Under the pieces are notes generated by a model that was not told the DNA's origin, searched no databases, and saw only the letters and a list, made by a program, of their open reading frames with translations. Below are positions 51,882 to 62,022 of a stretch of 64,000 nucleotides of DNA, piece by piece (positions within the stretch are counted from its first letter, which is position 1; each line of letters opens with the position of its first letter). Source of the stretch: Metabacillus arenae (lineage in GTDB: Bacteria > Bacillota > Bacilli > Bacillales > Bacillaceae); contig NZ_JACXAI010000027.1 in the NCBI RefSeq assembly GCF_014773385.1, forward strand, positions 1-64,000. The letters are read 5' to 3'. The translations under genes and the position numbers were made by a program.

Positions 51882-52784
51882 TTAGTTTTTCTCTGATACA
51901 GATCTTTTTTTTGATACGGGAGCATTTTTGCCTAATATAACAGAAAAAACAACAATCACTGCTATTACAAGAGTAAATACTGTAATGGATTCATCAAGAA
52001 ATACCGCTGCAAATAGAATCATCAAAAATGGTTGTAAGTATTGAATCTGACTAACTCTTGCTATTCCGCCCATAGCCATTCCGCTATACCAAGCAATATA
52101 TGCAAGGAATTGACTAACCACTGCAAGATAAATAAAACTAACCCAAGCATGTATTGGGGCATGGAGCATTTCAGTTGTAACGTTTAGCCCAACTGGAATA
52201 ATGAAAAATGGAGCACCGATCAAAATTGCCCAAGCAATCACTTGCCAGCTACCTAATTCATTCGCTAATCTCCCACCTTCTGCGTAACTAAGTCCAAGTA
52301 CAATCACTGCTGCTAGTAAAGCTAAATCGGCAAATTGTAATTGACCGAATCCAAGATGAAGTGCATACATAATAACAGCTATAGAGCCGATTATACTTGA
52401 AATCCAGAATTTGAGAGAAGGGATTTCACCTGCTCTACACATAGCAAATCCGGCTGTTGCTAATGGTAACAGGGCTAATTCCACAGCCCCATGAGAAACA
52501 GGCAAGGATTCCATTGCCCAAGAAGTGAGGAGAGGAAATCCTAAAACTGCACCAACAGAAACTATAAGTAGACTTTTGAATTGGCGAGGAGAAGGTAGTT
52601 TTTCTTTTCGAACAATCAATACCACAGCAACTAATATAGCGGCAACAACTGTTCTTCCTAAACCGACGACCGTAGTCCCAAAATACTCTACTGCAACACT
52701 TGTAGTAGGGAGCGTTAAGCTAAAACAAATGACACCTGCTAATCCCAGCAATAATCCAAATTTCTCTCTGACTTCTCTCTGCAT
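51882..52784 (-). CDS. EamA-family (DMT) metabolite exporter
   Basis: The 300-residue protein has ten TM helices in two EamA repeats (LLGLAGVICFSLTLPTTSVA at the start, ADLALLAAVIVLGLSYAEGG at the start of the second). Members export amino acids, nucleosides or similar metabolites. TAGGAT lies upstream of the ATG. It is divergent from a MocR regulator; EamA/MocR pairs are common, and the regulator probably controls this exporter in response to an amino acid, a vitamin-B6 compound or the exported metabolite. The pair interrupts the conserved yhdA-yhdB order. Confidence 0.88.
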   Translation of the reverse strand: MQREVREKFGLLLGLAGVICFSLTLPTTSVAVEYFGTTVVGLGRTVVAAILVAVVLIVRKEKLPSPRQFKSLLIVSVGAVLGFPLLTSWAMESLPVSHGAVELALLPLATAGFAMCRAGEIPSLKFWISSIIGSIAVIMYALHLGFGQLQFADLALLAAVIVLGLSYAEGGRLANELGSWQVIAWAILIGAPFFIIPVGLNVTTEMLHAPIHAWVSFIYLAVVSQFLAYIAWYSGMAMGGIARVSQIQYLQPFLMILFAAVFLDESITVFTLVIAVIVVFSVILGKNAPVSKKRSVSEKN

Positions 52785-52820
52785 CTTATCCTACCTGCCC
52801 TTTTTACTTCGTATAATATC

Positions 52821-52927
52821 TGTACCACTTTCTGCTTTTCTTAAAAAACAGTTCTGATATAATTAAAATATTAATTGGTACACACAATAAAAATAAACCA
52901 TTTTTTTACCCATCTGTACCGGTACAG
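52821..52927. promoter_or_regulatory. GGTACA/TGTACC operator cluster
   Basis: CTGTACCGGTACAG at 52914-52927 is a perfect 14-bp palindrome just before the MocR ribosome binding site. Single half-sites are TGTACC (52821-52826) and GGTACA (52877-52882). The spread over both divergent promoters suggests MocR binding with DNA bending. Confidence 0.6.
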
Positions 52928-52944
52928 TTAAAGGGGCTAAATGT

Positions 52945-54321
52945 ATGAGCTCAAAATATATCAAAATAATGGAAGAAATTAAGCTTCAGCTAGCAGATGG
53001 ATCCCTCATTGCAGGTAGTAAACTTCCTTCTGTTCGTCAGTTATCTGAGTATTTTTCATGTAGCAAAAATACGGTCATTAAAGCATACGACGAACTAGAA
53101 AAAGAGCATTTAATTTATTCTGTTCCTAAAAGTGGCTACTATGTTGTGAATGAATTACAACATGCGACGAAAGAAAATGAGGTGATTGATTTCTTGTCTG
53201 CTGGTCCAGATAAGAACGTTATGCCTTATGTTGAATTTCAACATTGTATGAATCAAGCAATTGAACAATATAAAGAAGAGCTTTTTACATATTCTGATCA
53301 GCAAGGGCTTTACTCATTACGAGTACAGTTAGTGAAATATTTGCAGAATTTACAGGTGTTCACTCAACATGAAAGAGTAGTCGTTGTATCTGGCTCGCAG
53401 CAAGCCCTTAATTTATTGGTTTCTATGCCGTTTCCAAATGGAAAAAACAATATTCTAATTGAGCAGCCTACATATTTCGGATTTATTGAGTCCATCAATC
53501 TGCACCAAGCTACTACTTTTGGTATTGAGTTATCGATGGGAGGTATTGATCTTGATCGTCTGGAATACATTTTTCGAAATAACGATATAAAATTTTTCTA
53601 TATTATCCCGAGATTTCACAATCCACTTGGACATTCTTATACGAATAGTGAAAAGAAAAAAATCGTTGAGTTAGCTGAAGAATACGATGTATATATAGTG
53701 GAAGATGATTTTTTAGGAGACCTTGATCCAAATGCAAAATCAGATCCTTTATTTTCTTTTGATCCTTCTGGGAGAGTGGTTTATATTAAAAGCTTTTCGA
53801 AAATATTTCTCCCAGGATTAAGGATTGCTACTGTCGTTCTTCCTGCATTAATGATTAACAATTTTTTACGATATAAATTTAGTTCGGATTATAATAGTGC
53901 AGCACTTTCTCAAGGGGCGCTAGAAATCTATTTAAAAAGTGGTATGTTTAATAACCATCTCAAAAAAATAAAAGAGGTATACCGTACTAAAATGCAAATC
54001 CTTCAAGAAGCATGTGAATTATTGCTGCCGTCTAATACTCATTTTTCTAAACCGACTTCAGGATTCTATCTATCCATCAGTTTGCCCGAGAATGTGACAG
54101 CAAAACAGGTAGTTCATATGCTAAACGAGCAGCATATATATGTTGATGATGCCTCTAGAATGTTTTTGCCAGAATATAAAAAGGAAAATCTCCTTCGATT
54201 AAGCATCTCTCAAGCGGACGAGAGTCAAATTAAACTAGGGATTGAGCGATTGGCTCACTGTATTGCTTTAATTGACAGTAGAAAAAATCATATTACTCCA
54301 AATAACTTTTTACTTTTTTAG
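52945..54321 (+). CDS. MocR-type GntR/aminotransferase fusion regulator
   Basis: The 458-residue regulator has a GntR winged helix (PSVRQLSEYFSCSKNTVIKA, then SVPKSGYYVV). A fold-type-I aminotransferase-like domain follows that binds PLP through the Lys in YIKSFSKIFLPGLRIA; HNPLGHSY, EDDFLGDL and VSGSQQAL are also visible. MocR proteins sense PLP plus an amino compound. ATG 52945 follows AAAGGGG. It is divergent from the EamA exporter, with a palindromic operator cluster between. PdxR itself controls pyridoxal synthesis genes, which are not present here. Confidence 0.9.
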   Translation: MSSKYIKIMEEIKLQLADGSLIAGSKLPSVRQLSEYFSCSKNTVIKAYDELEKEHLIYSVPKSGYYVVNELQHATKENEVIDFLSAGPDKNVMPYVEFQHCMNQAIEQYKEELFTYSDQQGLYSLRVQLVKYLQNLQVFTQHERVVVVSGSQQALNLLVSMPFPNGKNNILIEQPTYFGFIESINLHQATTFGIELSMGGIDLDRLEYIFRNNDIKFFYIIPRFHNPLGHSYTNSEKKKIVELAEEYDVYIVEDDFLGDLDPNAKSDPLFSFDPSGRVVYIKSFSKIFLPGLRIATVVLPALMINNFLRYKFSSDYNSAALSQGALEIYLKSGMFNNHLKKIKEVYRTKMQILQEACELLLPSNTHFSKPTSGFYLSISLPENVTAKQVVHMLNEQHIYVDDASRMFLPEYKKENLLRLSISQADESQIKLGIERLAHCIALIDSRKNHITPNNFLLF

Positions 54322-54370
54322 TATGGGTAAATTTATATAGAGAGCACAACCAGGATTATGCGGATTTTAA

Positions 54371-54601
54371 ATGCTAAGAAAATATGCTCAAAACGGTTGT
54401 TTCTTAGAATTTGAGCAATCATTTGAGACATATTTCCTCTCTCCAAATCTACAAACTTTTAATGAAATAAAACAAGCCCTCCATACACAGGAGAGCTTGT
54501 TTTATTTAAGTAAATGGATAAAATTGCCAAATGATGAGATTTCAATATATGCACTGGCGCTATGCCCGAGGGTTCAGGCAATTATGAGAAAATTTCAATA
54601 G
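54371..54601 (+). CDS. Hypothetical 76-residue protein
   Basis: The frame codes for a helical, weakly charged protein (FLEFEQSFETYFLSPNLQTF, NEIKQALHTQESLFYLSKWI). No ribosome binding site is clear before the ATG, and I recognise no family. A strong hairpin (AAAACAAGC at 54469-54477 with GCTTGTTTT at 54495-54503) lies inside it and could be the terminator of the MocR transcript, which would argue against a real gene. Confidence 0.4.
   Translation: MLRKYAQNGCFLEFEQSFETYFLSPNLQTFNEIKQALHTQESLFYLSKWIKLPNDEISIYALALCPRVQAIMRKFQ
54469..54505 (+). terminator. Hairpin with T run inside a small frame
   Basis: AAAACAAGC pairs with GCTTGTTTT, extended inward by CTCC and GGAG, followed by ATTTAAG. A plausible terminator for the MocR mRNA, 150 bases past its stop. 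Confidence 0.5.
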
Positions 54602-54626
54602 GCTGAAGAAAGCTTCCCTAAAAGCT

Positions 54627-55819
<1,193 letters not shown>

Positions 55820-55836
55820 CTATATTCTCCCCTCAC

Positions 55837-56964
55837 TTAAATCGGGATTGTCACTTGAATCGTTGTTCCCTTGCCATTTTTTGTTTTCACATAAAACGTC
55901 CCTTTATGTTTTTCAGCTCTTTCTTTCATTCCTCTTAGACCAAATGAAGGGATTTTGTTTTTTTCATGATATTGAAAACCTGATCCACTATCAGAAATAA
56001 TAAGCTGAACCTTTCCTTCTGAACGATCCAAGCTAATAAAAGCCTTCTTTGTATTGGCATGTTTTTTTATGTTATTTAAAGCTTCCTGCCCTATCCTCCA
56101 TAATGTTTCCTCTACATCTAATGGCAAAGCTTTAATTCCTTTTACTTGTGAGTCAATTTCAAGTGACAAAACTTTTCCATAATTCAAGAGAGCGGCTGCA
56201 ATTCCTTCTTCAATCCCTTGAGGGCGTAACTGCCAGATGAGCGCCTTCATCTCAGTTAAAGCTTCATGTGACAGCTCTTGCATATAAACGAGCATTTCTT
56301 TCACTTTTTCATCAGTGGTTATTTCTTTTGTTCCTCTTGCCGTCAGCATTAACGAAAATAGCAATTGGCTGACTGAATCATGTAAATCCTGTGCAAGACG
56401 ATTTCGTTCTGCTATAAGTGCAAGCCTTTGTTCATTTTCAGCCAAGGTTATTCGTTTTATTGCTGAGCCGATTTGAAAGGCAACAGCTTCAAGTAATGTC
56501 AACTCCTCATCAGAAAAGTGTGTTTTATGAGGCGAGGCGACATTTAGTAATCCGAACTTTTCATTTCCTGCTCTTAAGGGAACGGTGGCATGATGGGTAA
56601 TGTTTTGTGTATCCCCCCAATTGTGTTTAATGGCTTTTTCAATTCGCCTGCAATTAATGATATTGGTTGCCTTTTCTAATCTCCCATCTTGATAACGATC
56701 TAAGCACCAACAGCCCCCTTGGCACATAGGCATTTTGTCCTGAAAACATAAACCTTGGGGTAAGGAGTAATCAGCAGCTAACTTATATACACCTTTATTA
56801 TCGATTAGAAAAATCCATCCTGATTTAAGTCCAGTTACATTTAGCAATTTTTCCAACACCTTATTTAGCATGGTGGAAAGGTCGCTTCCTTGATTCAACG
56901 TTTCGGCAATGGTTTTCAAGGTGAGTAATTTGTGTATCCTCTTTTCATTTTCTTCCATTTCCAT
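55837..56964 (-). CDS. yhcY: GAF-domain histidine kinase YhcY
   Basis: The 375-residue soluble kinase has an N-terminal GAF domain (about residues 20-175), a HisKA_3 dimerisation domain with phospho-acceptor His in LAQDLHDSVSQLLFSL, and a short HATPase (LWRIGQEALNNIKKHA, DSGSGF, GLRGMKERAEKHKG). The GAF domain contains MCQGGCWCLDR and a later INCRRIEK, a C-x3-C-x-C...C pattern that could bind a metal or an Fe-S cluster, or sense redox. No TM helices, so it senses a cytoplasmic cue. AGAGGTG precedes the ATG. Confidence 0.9.
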   Translation of the reverse strand: MEMEENEKRIHKLLTLKTIAETLNQGSDLSTMLNKVLEKLLNVTGLKSGWIFLIDNKGVYKLAADYSLPQGLCFQDKMPMCQGGCWCLDRYQDGRLEKATNIINCRRIEKAIKHNWGDTQNITHHATVPLRAGNEKFGLLNVASPHKTHFSDEELTLLEAVAFQIGSAIKRITLAENEQRLALIAERNRLAQDLHDSVSQLLFSLMLTARGTKEITTDEKVKEMLVYMQELSHEALTEMKALIWQLRPQGIEEGIAAALLNYGKVLSLEIDSQVKGIKALPLDVEETLWRIGQEALNNIKKHANTKKAFISLDRSEGKVQLIISDSGSGFQYHEKNKIPSFGLRGMKERAEKHKGTFYVKTKNGKGTTIQVTIPI

Positions 56965-56989
56965 ACGACACCTCTGCTCTCATACTCCT

Positions 56990-57215
56990 ATTATAACAAG
57001 GTTCTCCCTGAGTAACCTTATCGATAAGACCGAACTTCACTCCTACTTTTGACTGAGATCTTGTCGAACTTTCCCGGGAAATTGTGTCGAACCTTATTTT
57101 GTTAGGAAGCACAGAACAGCAACCCATCGGCGAAAGCATATAATTGAGCTTTTATTTAGGGAAGAATTGGATTGTGCCTAAAGCGTTAGGTTAAGTGCTT
57201 GAGCTTTATTTATTT
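56990..57215. other. Intergenic region between yhcY and pgcA
   Basis: Holds the presumed promoter of the yhcY operon. No gene or RNA was recognised apart from the pgcA terminator at its left end on the minus strand. Confidence 0.3.
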
Positions 57216-57221
57216 TTTGAA

Positions 57222-57300
57222 AAAGAAAAAAGCACGGCAGCTCTTGCACGGTCTTTTCCTCTATTTAAGAGGGGTTTTTTGCCAAGAGAGCAGTGCTTCT
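57222..57300 (-). terminator. Terminator of pgcA
   Basis: On the minus strand AAGCAC-GC-CTCTTG pairs with CAAGAG-GC-GTGCTT, enclosing a smaller CCTCTT/AAGAGG hairpin, and is followed by TTTTTTC. It begins about 20 bases after the pgcA stop codon. Confidence 0.75.
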
Positions 57301-57320
57301 TAAATTTAGCTTTTATTTAT

Positions 57321-59069
57321 TCATTTATTTGCTGACAAATTAATCATCTGATTAACTTTATCCATTAACGAGGTGGTCAGCCTTGCCAATTTTGCTTCAC
57401 TATCTGACAGTGACTCTCCCTTAACAGCGATATAAAATTTCACTTTCGGTTCAGTACCCGATGGTCTCAGACAGAACCAGGAACCGTCTTCTAAATAATA
57501 TTTTAAAACATTTGATTTTGGAAGGTCGATTTTTTCTGTCGTTTTTGTGCTCACATTTGACCGATCGCTAATTTTGTAGTCCTCAATCACCGAGATTTTT
57601 TCGCCTGCCATTTCTGTAGGCGGCTGATTTCTAAAGGAAGCAAGGATTTCTTGAATTTGCTCAGCACCTTGTTTACCTTTCAATGTCAATGATTCTAGGC
57701 CTTCACGGTAGTATCCATATTTTTCAAATATTTCTAATAATCCTTGATACATGGTCATCCCTTTTTTCTTGTAAAAAGCACATACTTCCACAGCTAAAAG
57801 AGCTGCTTGGACAGCATCTTTATCACGAGCGAAGTCGCCAATTAAATAGCCATAGCTTTCTTCATAACCAAATTGGAAAGAATATTGACCGGTTTTTTCA
57901 TATTCTTTAATTTTCTCGCCAATAAATTTAAAGCCTGTAAGTGTATCGATTGTCGTAAGTCCATATGACGCGGCAATATCTCGGCCTATTTCAGAAGTTA
58001 CAATTGTTTTTAAAACGACCCCATTTTGTGGGAGAATTTCTTTTTCCTTCTTCTCTGATAAAAGGTAATGAAGAAGAATAGCACCTGTTTGATTTCCTGT
58101 TAAAACCACATATTCTCCCTGATCATTTTTCACAGCCACACCAAGTCTGTCAGCATCAGGGTCTGTTCCGATTAAAATATCTGCGTCTGACGCGATACCT
58201 GCTTTAATAGCCAGTTCAAATGCTGCATGTTCTTCAGGGTTTGGTGAAGAAACTGTTGAAAAATTCGGATCAGGCAATTCCTGCTCTTTTACAGTTATGA
58301 CATTTTTATAACCTAACGCTTCAAGTCCTCTTCTTACTGGCTTATTAGCCGTTCCATGAAGTGGAGTAAACACAATGTTAATGTCTGTTTCTTTTGATAA
58401 ATCAGGATTCACTGAAATGGTAAGCAGCTTTTCCGTGTATGCTTGGTCAATTTCTTCACCAATTATCTTAATTAGCCCCTGCTCTTTTAATTCTTTCTCG
58501 TCTTTTACGACAATCATTAACTCGTCAGGAACTTCATTTACCTTTTCTATAACGATATCAGCTTCAGCAGGCGGCAGTTGCCCGCCATCTTCTCCATAAA
58601 CTTTATAACCATTATATTCAGGAGGATTGTGGCTAGCCGTTAAGACAATCCCTGAGAAAGCATTTAGATATCTGACAGCAAATGATAATTCTGGTGTTGG
58701 GCGCAATTCGTCAAACACATATGTTTGAATTCCATGAGAAGCTAATGTTTTAGCTGCTTCCATTGCAAATTCAGGTGATTTATGACGTGAATCAAATGCA
58801 ATGGCCACTCCGCGTTTTTTTGCATCTTCACCAAAACCTAATATGTATTGGGCTAACCCTTCTGATGCTTTTCTAACCGTGTATATATTCATTCGGTTTG
58901 TTCCAGGCCCTATTTCACCGCGCATGCCGCCTGTGCCAAACTCTAAACTCTTATAAAAGGAGTCCTCTAAAGCCTTTTCATTTTCTTGTAGGTCAGAAAG
59001 TAATTGTTTCAGTTCAGTATCTAAATCTTGTTTTTCATTCCAGCGTTGATAACTTGTTTCCCAGCTCAT
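57321..59069 (-). CDS. pgcA: Alpha-phosphoglucomutase
   Basis: The 582-residue enzyme converts glucose-6-phosphate and glucose-1-phosphate, feeding UDP-glucose for teichoic acid, glycolipid and capsule. Visible motifs: [18 protein letters not shown] at the start, active-site Ser in [17 protein letters not shown], the metal loop in [14 protein letters not shown], the sugar loop GYEESYGYL and the phosphate-binding [12 protein letters not shown]. Length matches B. subtilis PgcA (YhxB). GGGAGG precedes the ATG. It lies between yhcY and glpD as in B. subtilis, with a new cluster inserted on the glpD side. Confidence 0.95.
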   Translation of the reverse strand: MSWETSYQRWNEKQDLDTELKQLLSDLQENEKALEDSFYKSLEFGTGGMRGEIGPGTNRMNIYTVRKASEGLAQYILGFGEDAKKRGVAIAFDSRHKSPEFAMEAAKTLASHGIQTYVFDELRPTPELSFAVRYLNAFSGIVLTASHNPPEYNGYKVYGEDGGQLPPAEADIVIEKVNEVPDELMIVVKDEKELKEQGLIKIIGEEIDQAYTEKLLTISVNPDLSKETDINIVFTPLHGTANKPVRRGLEALGYKNVITVKEQELPDPNFSTVSSPNPEEHAAFELAIKAGIASDADILIGTDPDADRLGVAVKNDQGEYVVLTGNQTGAILLHYLLSEKKEKEILPQNGVVLKTIVTSEIGRDIAASYGLTTIDTLTGFKFIGEKIKEYEKTGQYSFQFGYEESYGYLIGDFARDKDAVQAALLAVEVCAFYKKKGMTMYQGLLEIFEKYGYYREGLESLTLKGKQGAEQIQEILASFRNQPPTEMAGEKISVIEDYKISDRSNVSTKTTEKIDLPKSNVLKYYLEDGSWFCLRPSGTEPKVKFYIAVKGESLSDSEAKLARLTTSLMDKVNQMINLSANK

Positions 59070-59099
59070 TTTATACCTCCCAAGGCTTTTGATACTTTC

Positions 59100-59466
59100 T
59101 AATTCTGCGTTTTTTTCCTGTTTCCTGCTTTAAAGGTTGAACAATGATATTTTATCATAAATTGGCTCTCAATTAATGATTTATTTCCATTAATTTTACT
59201 TATCTAAGAAAATAAATTTTCAGGGAGGCAAGCAATTGGATTTGGCTGTTAATTCTAGCTTGTCGGTAGTCAATTATTTGTTTAAGCTATCGTTCTAACT
59301 GTGAAATCCTTGCACCTTAGTCAATCCCTGTAATGAATATCCTTTTCATTCAAAAGACTTAGAAGAGTTCCTTCCATTTCACTATGTGAAGTTCCTTCCT
59401 TGTCTCGATTTAATCATCTGCTGTTTTTCATAAAATGAAAGCATCAAAGAGACGGAGGGAAACAAA
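59100..59466. other. Divergent intergenic region
   Basis: Separates pgcA from the SDR operon and should hold both promoters. GTTCCTTCC occurs twice near 59366 and 59391. No gene was recognised. Confidence 0.3.
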
Positions 59467-60201
59467 ATGAACTCAGGTAAACCAGTTGTATTAATTACAG
59501 GGGCATCAAAAGGGCTAGGGAAAGCTTTGACAATCGCATTTGCGAAGAAAGGGTGCCGGCTGGCAATTTGTGCTCGGGGAGAAGAGCAGTTACAGAAAGT
59601 CAAATCAGAAGCTGAAGCATATGGGACAGAGGTGATCGCCGTCACAGCAGACGCGGCCAAATCACAGGATGTTGACCGATTTATTTCAATTGTCGAGGCA
59701 GTCTTTGGTCAAATTGATGTCGTCATTAATAATGCATCGATTTTCGGTCCAGGTCCAACATTGTTAGCGGATTATCCAGAAGATGTATATGCTGAAGTCC
59801 TGCGCGTTAATGCAGTGAACCCGTTCCTTGTTACCAAAAGGGTCTTGCCTGGAATGCTTGTAAGAAATAAAGGATCGATTATTAATATAACATCCGAGGC
59901 TGGCCGTACAGGCTTTGCAGAATGGGGTGCCTATGGATTATCAAAGTTTGCCGTGGAAGGGCTGACGCAAACGTGGGCAGATGAGCTAAGTGAAACAGCA
60001 ATCCGTATCAATATGGTTGATCCAGGGGAAATGGATACAGATATGCATGAAAAAGCGGTTCCTGATTGTGATTATGAATTGGCAAATCCGAATGACGTAG
60101 TCGATATCTTTTTATATTTAGCATCAGATGAATCAAAACATGTACATGGGCAGCGCTTTGAAGCGCAAAGCTTCTCGTTAGAAGGGAGAGGACAATCATG
60201 A
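59467..60201 (+). CDS. Short-chain dehydrogenase/reductase
   Basis: The 244-residue NAD(P)-dependent enzyme has the cofactor motif LITGASKGLGKAL, the NNA motif in DVVINNASIFGPG, and the catalytic Ser in NITSEAG and YxxxK in WGAYGLSKFAVEGL. Preference for NADP is suggested by ICARGEEQ after beta-2. It reduces a ketone or oxidises an alcohol; the substrate is unknown. GGAGGG precedes the ATG. Its stop overlaps the start of the QueA-like gene (ATGA at 60198), so the two are translated together. Confidence 0.88.
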   Translation: MNSGKPVVLITGASKGLGKALTIAFAKKGCRLAICARGEEQLQKVKSEAEAYGTEVIAVTADAAKSQDVDRFISIVEAVFGQIDVVINNASIFGPGPTLLADYPEDVYAEVLRVNAVNPFLVTKRVLPGMLVRNKGSIINITSEAGRTGFAEWGAYGLSKFAVEGLTQTWADELSETAIRINMVDPGEMDTDMHEKAVPDCDYELANPNDVVDIFLYLASDESKHVHGQRFEAQSFSLEGRGQS

Positions 60202-61235
60202 ACTCTATGGCATCAAGCTTTTATGTACCCGATCATTTACATGCTTCGGCTCCTGCCGAATGTAGAGGCCAAGCGCGTGACAGTGTCCGGCTAATGGTTT
60301 TAGATAGAAGAACGGGAGCTGCCTACCATGATCATTTTAAACAATTAGGTGACTATTTACTTCCCGGCGATCTGTTAGTTCTTAATAATAGCCGAACCAT
60401 TCCCTCTGTATTAAAAGCACAGTATATGGATGAAGAAATTGAGGTAAGACTTTCTCGTCAAGTATCCAACACAGACTGGGAAGCTTTATTGGTAAATAAA
60501 AATCTACAAATCGGTACATCATTAACGTTTCCAGAGGAGACGGCGGCGATTATTAAAAAAGCAGGGTCTGAGCCGCCTCTTGTCACTCTTTCATTTTCTA
60601 AAAGCGGTCCTGAACTATTTGAGTTATTTTATCGCTATGGTGAACCGATTCGGTATGAGTATGTTAAGGAGCCTTGGCCTCTTGAAAGCTTTCAAACCGT
60701 TTACGGATCAGTTCCTGGATCAGTAGAAATGGCATCTGCGGGCCGGGCAATAACGTGGAAAATGCTCCAACAGCTTAAGAAAAAAGGCATTCAATCAGCC
60801 TTTCTGCAGTTACATGCTGGGTTAACATATTATGGGGACGATCGCTGGCCAACTCCTATCTTCCATCCAGAACAGACTACCATTCCTAAACAGACAGCAC
60901 AGCTCATTCATGACACAAAAAGGAATGGAGGAAGGATAATAGCAGTCGGAACAACTGTTGTTCGGTCACTCGAAACAGCAGTGGATGAATACGGAATCGT
61001 CGAACCGTTTTCTGGAGTGACCAATCTCTATATTAACGACGGATATCGTCTTCAAGTGGTCGACGGGTTACTAACAGGGTTCCATGAGCCTGAAGCAAGC
61101 CACTTAGATATGCTTAAAGCGTTCATGAATCCAGATCATCTCCTTTCAGCATACAATGAGGCGATATCAGAACACTATTTATGGCATGAATTTGGAGATA
61201 TGAACCTGATTTTACCGCTGGAGAAAGAAAGATGA
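60198..61235 (+). CDS. Divergent QueA-like S-adenosylmethionine ribosyltransferase-isomerase
   Basis: The 345-residue protein is of the QueA family, which transfers a ribosyl group from S-adenosylmethionine to 7-aminomethyl-7-deazaguanine in tRNA to make epoxyqueuosine. It keeps PGDLLVLNNSRTIPSVLKA near residue 55 and IIAVGTTVVRSLETA near residue 255. The canonical PGSVAAPTAGLHFT segment is PGSVEMASAGRAITW here, and the LHVGxGTFRPV segment is LQLHAGLTYYGDDRW. Both changes are at the usual substrate site. It overlaps its neighbours by four bases on each side. A role in queuosine synthesis is doubtful; a related ribosyl transfer on another substrate is possible. Confidence 0.85.
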   Translation: MNSMASSFYVPDHLHASAPAECRGQARDSVRLMVLDRRTGAAYHDHFKQLGDYLLPGDLLVLNNSRTIPSVLKAQYMDEEIEVRLSRQVSNTDWEALLVNKNLQIGTSLTFPEETAAIIKKAGSEPPLVTLSFSKSGPELFELFYRYGEPIRYEYVKEPWPLESFQTVYGSVPGSVEMASAGRAITWKMLQQLKKKGIQSAFLQLHAGLTYYGDDRWPTPIFHPEQTTIPKQTAQLIHDTKRNGGRIIAVGTTVVRSLETAVDEYGIVEPFSGVTNLYINDGYRLQVVDGLLTGFHEPEASHLDMLKAFMNPDHLLSAYNEAISEHYLWHEFGDMNLILPLEKER

Positions 61236-61600
61236 AATGGCATCATGCAGGTATACAGGTTATGGACCTAAATGCATCTGAACATTTTTATTCCACTTTT
61301 TTTGGATTTGAAGCAGAGGAACGGATCACCCTGTTAGATGAAGAAATTGTTTTTATGAAAAAAGGTCAAATAAGAATTGAATTAATAAAATCTGAGGAAG
61401 GTGTGTGTGGGGAAAGCCAAAGCATCCACCTATCATGGGAGGTCACTAGCCTTGATCACTGGATTAGTGATTTAATTGAAAAGGGGCTGCAGCCAATAGA
61501 AGGCCCCCTCACCTATGAAAATGGTGTAAAATGTGTATTTTATCAGGCTGCGGGTGGAGAATGGATTGAATTAATTGAGCGAGTTAATAAGTCAAGCTAA
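61232..61600 (+). CDS. VOC-superfamily protein, last gene of the trio
   Basis: The 122-residue protein has the vicinal-oxygen-chelate fold: WHHAGIQVMDLNASEHFYST with the first metal-ligand His, FMKKGQIRIELIKSE, a second His in SIHLSWEVTSLDHWISDL, and a closing Glu in GGEWIELIERV. The three ligands H-H-E fit a metal-dependent glyoxalase or methylmalonyl-epimerase-like enzyme. It starts at ATGA overlapping the QueA-like gene, so it is translated with it. A very strong hairpin follows. Confidence 0.85.
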   Translation: MKWHHAGIQVMDLNASEHFYSTFFGFEAEERITLLDEEIVFMKKGQIRIELIKSEEGVCGESQSIHLSWEVTSLDHWISDLIEKGLQPIEGPLTYENGVKCVFYQAAGGEWIELIERVNKSS

Positions 61601-61607
61601 TCTCGCA

Positions 61608-61648
61608 AACGGCCTTTTCTTGATAATTTATTCAAGAAAAGGCCGTTA
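61608..61648 (+). terminator. Strong intrinsic terminator of the SDR-QueA-VOC operon
   Basis: AACGGCCTTTTCTTGA pairs exactly with TCAAGAAAAGGCCGTT across an 8-nt loop, just after the VOC stop codon. Confidence 0.85.
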
Positions 61649-61660
61649 ATTATATTCTGA

Positions 61661-61800
61661 CATTATCTTCGATTTTTGAGTTATATCTTCAAAATTTGAA
61701 ATATATCTTCGATTTTTTCATTTTATCGATTTTTCGACAAAGTTACTGTGAGATTTACTTGTAACCTTCTTAATAATCCGCATTTATCTTCAATTTTTTT
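61661..61800. repeat. 20-bp-step degenerate repeat array, TTATCTTCGA family
   Basis: ATCTTCGA-like cores begin at 61665, 61685, 61705 and 61725, exactly 20 bp apart. The unit at 61725 is the variant ATCGATTTTTCGACAAA found at the end of the array at 8.9 kb. A further core ATCTTCAA at 61786 lies about three steps on, and ACCTTCTT near 61764 is in phase. Intergenic and non-coding. Confidence 0.85.
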
Positions 61801-62022
61801 ATAACCGGTGAGCAATGCAATTTCCCCATTTTGAACTGCCGGCTCCTGCTTTTTAGGGATAATTCAGTAAAAAAACGACATACTACCTTTCAGTACGATC
61901 GTATGAATTGTGATGCGGTTCGAGTTTAGTAACGGTTGAGCAGGGTATAGCGAATGTATGGGCAAATTATCTTAAAATACAGCTTCTCAGCTTAACCAAC
62001 AAAATCGAAAGGGTTGATAGAA

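Noticed and set aside
59382-59660. Minus-strand 92-codon frame
   Set aside because: Antisense shadow of the SDR Rossmann region.
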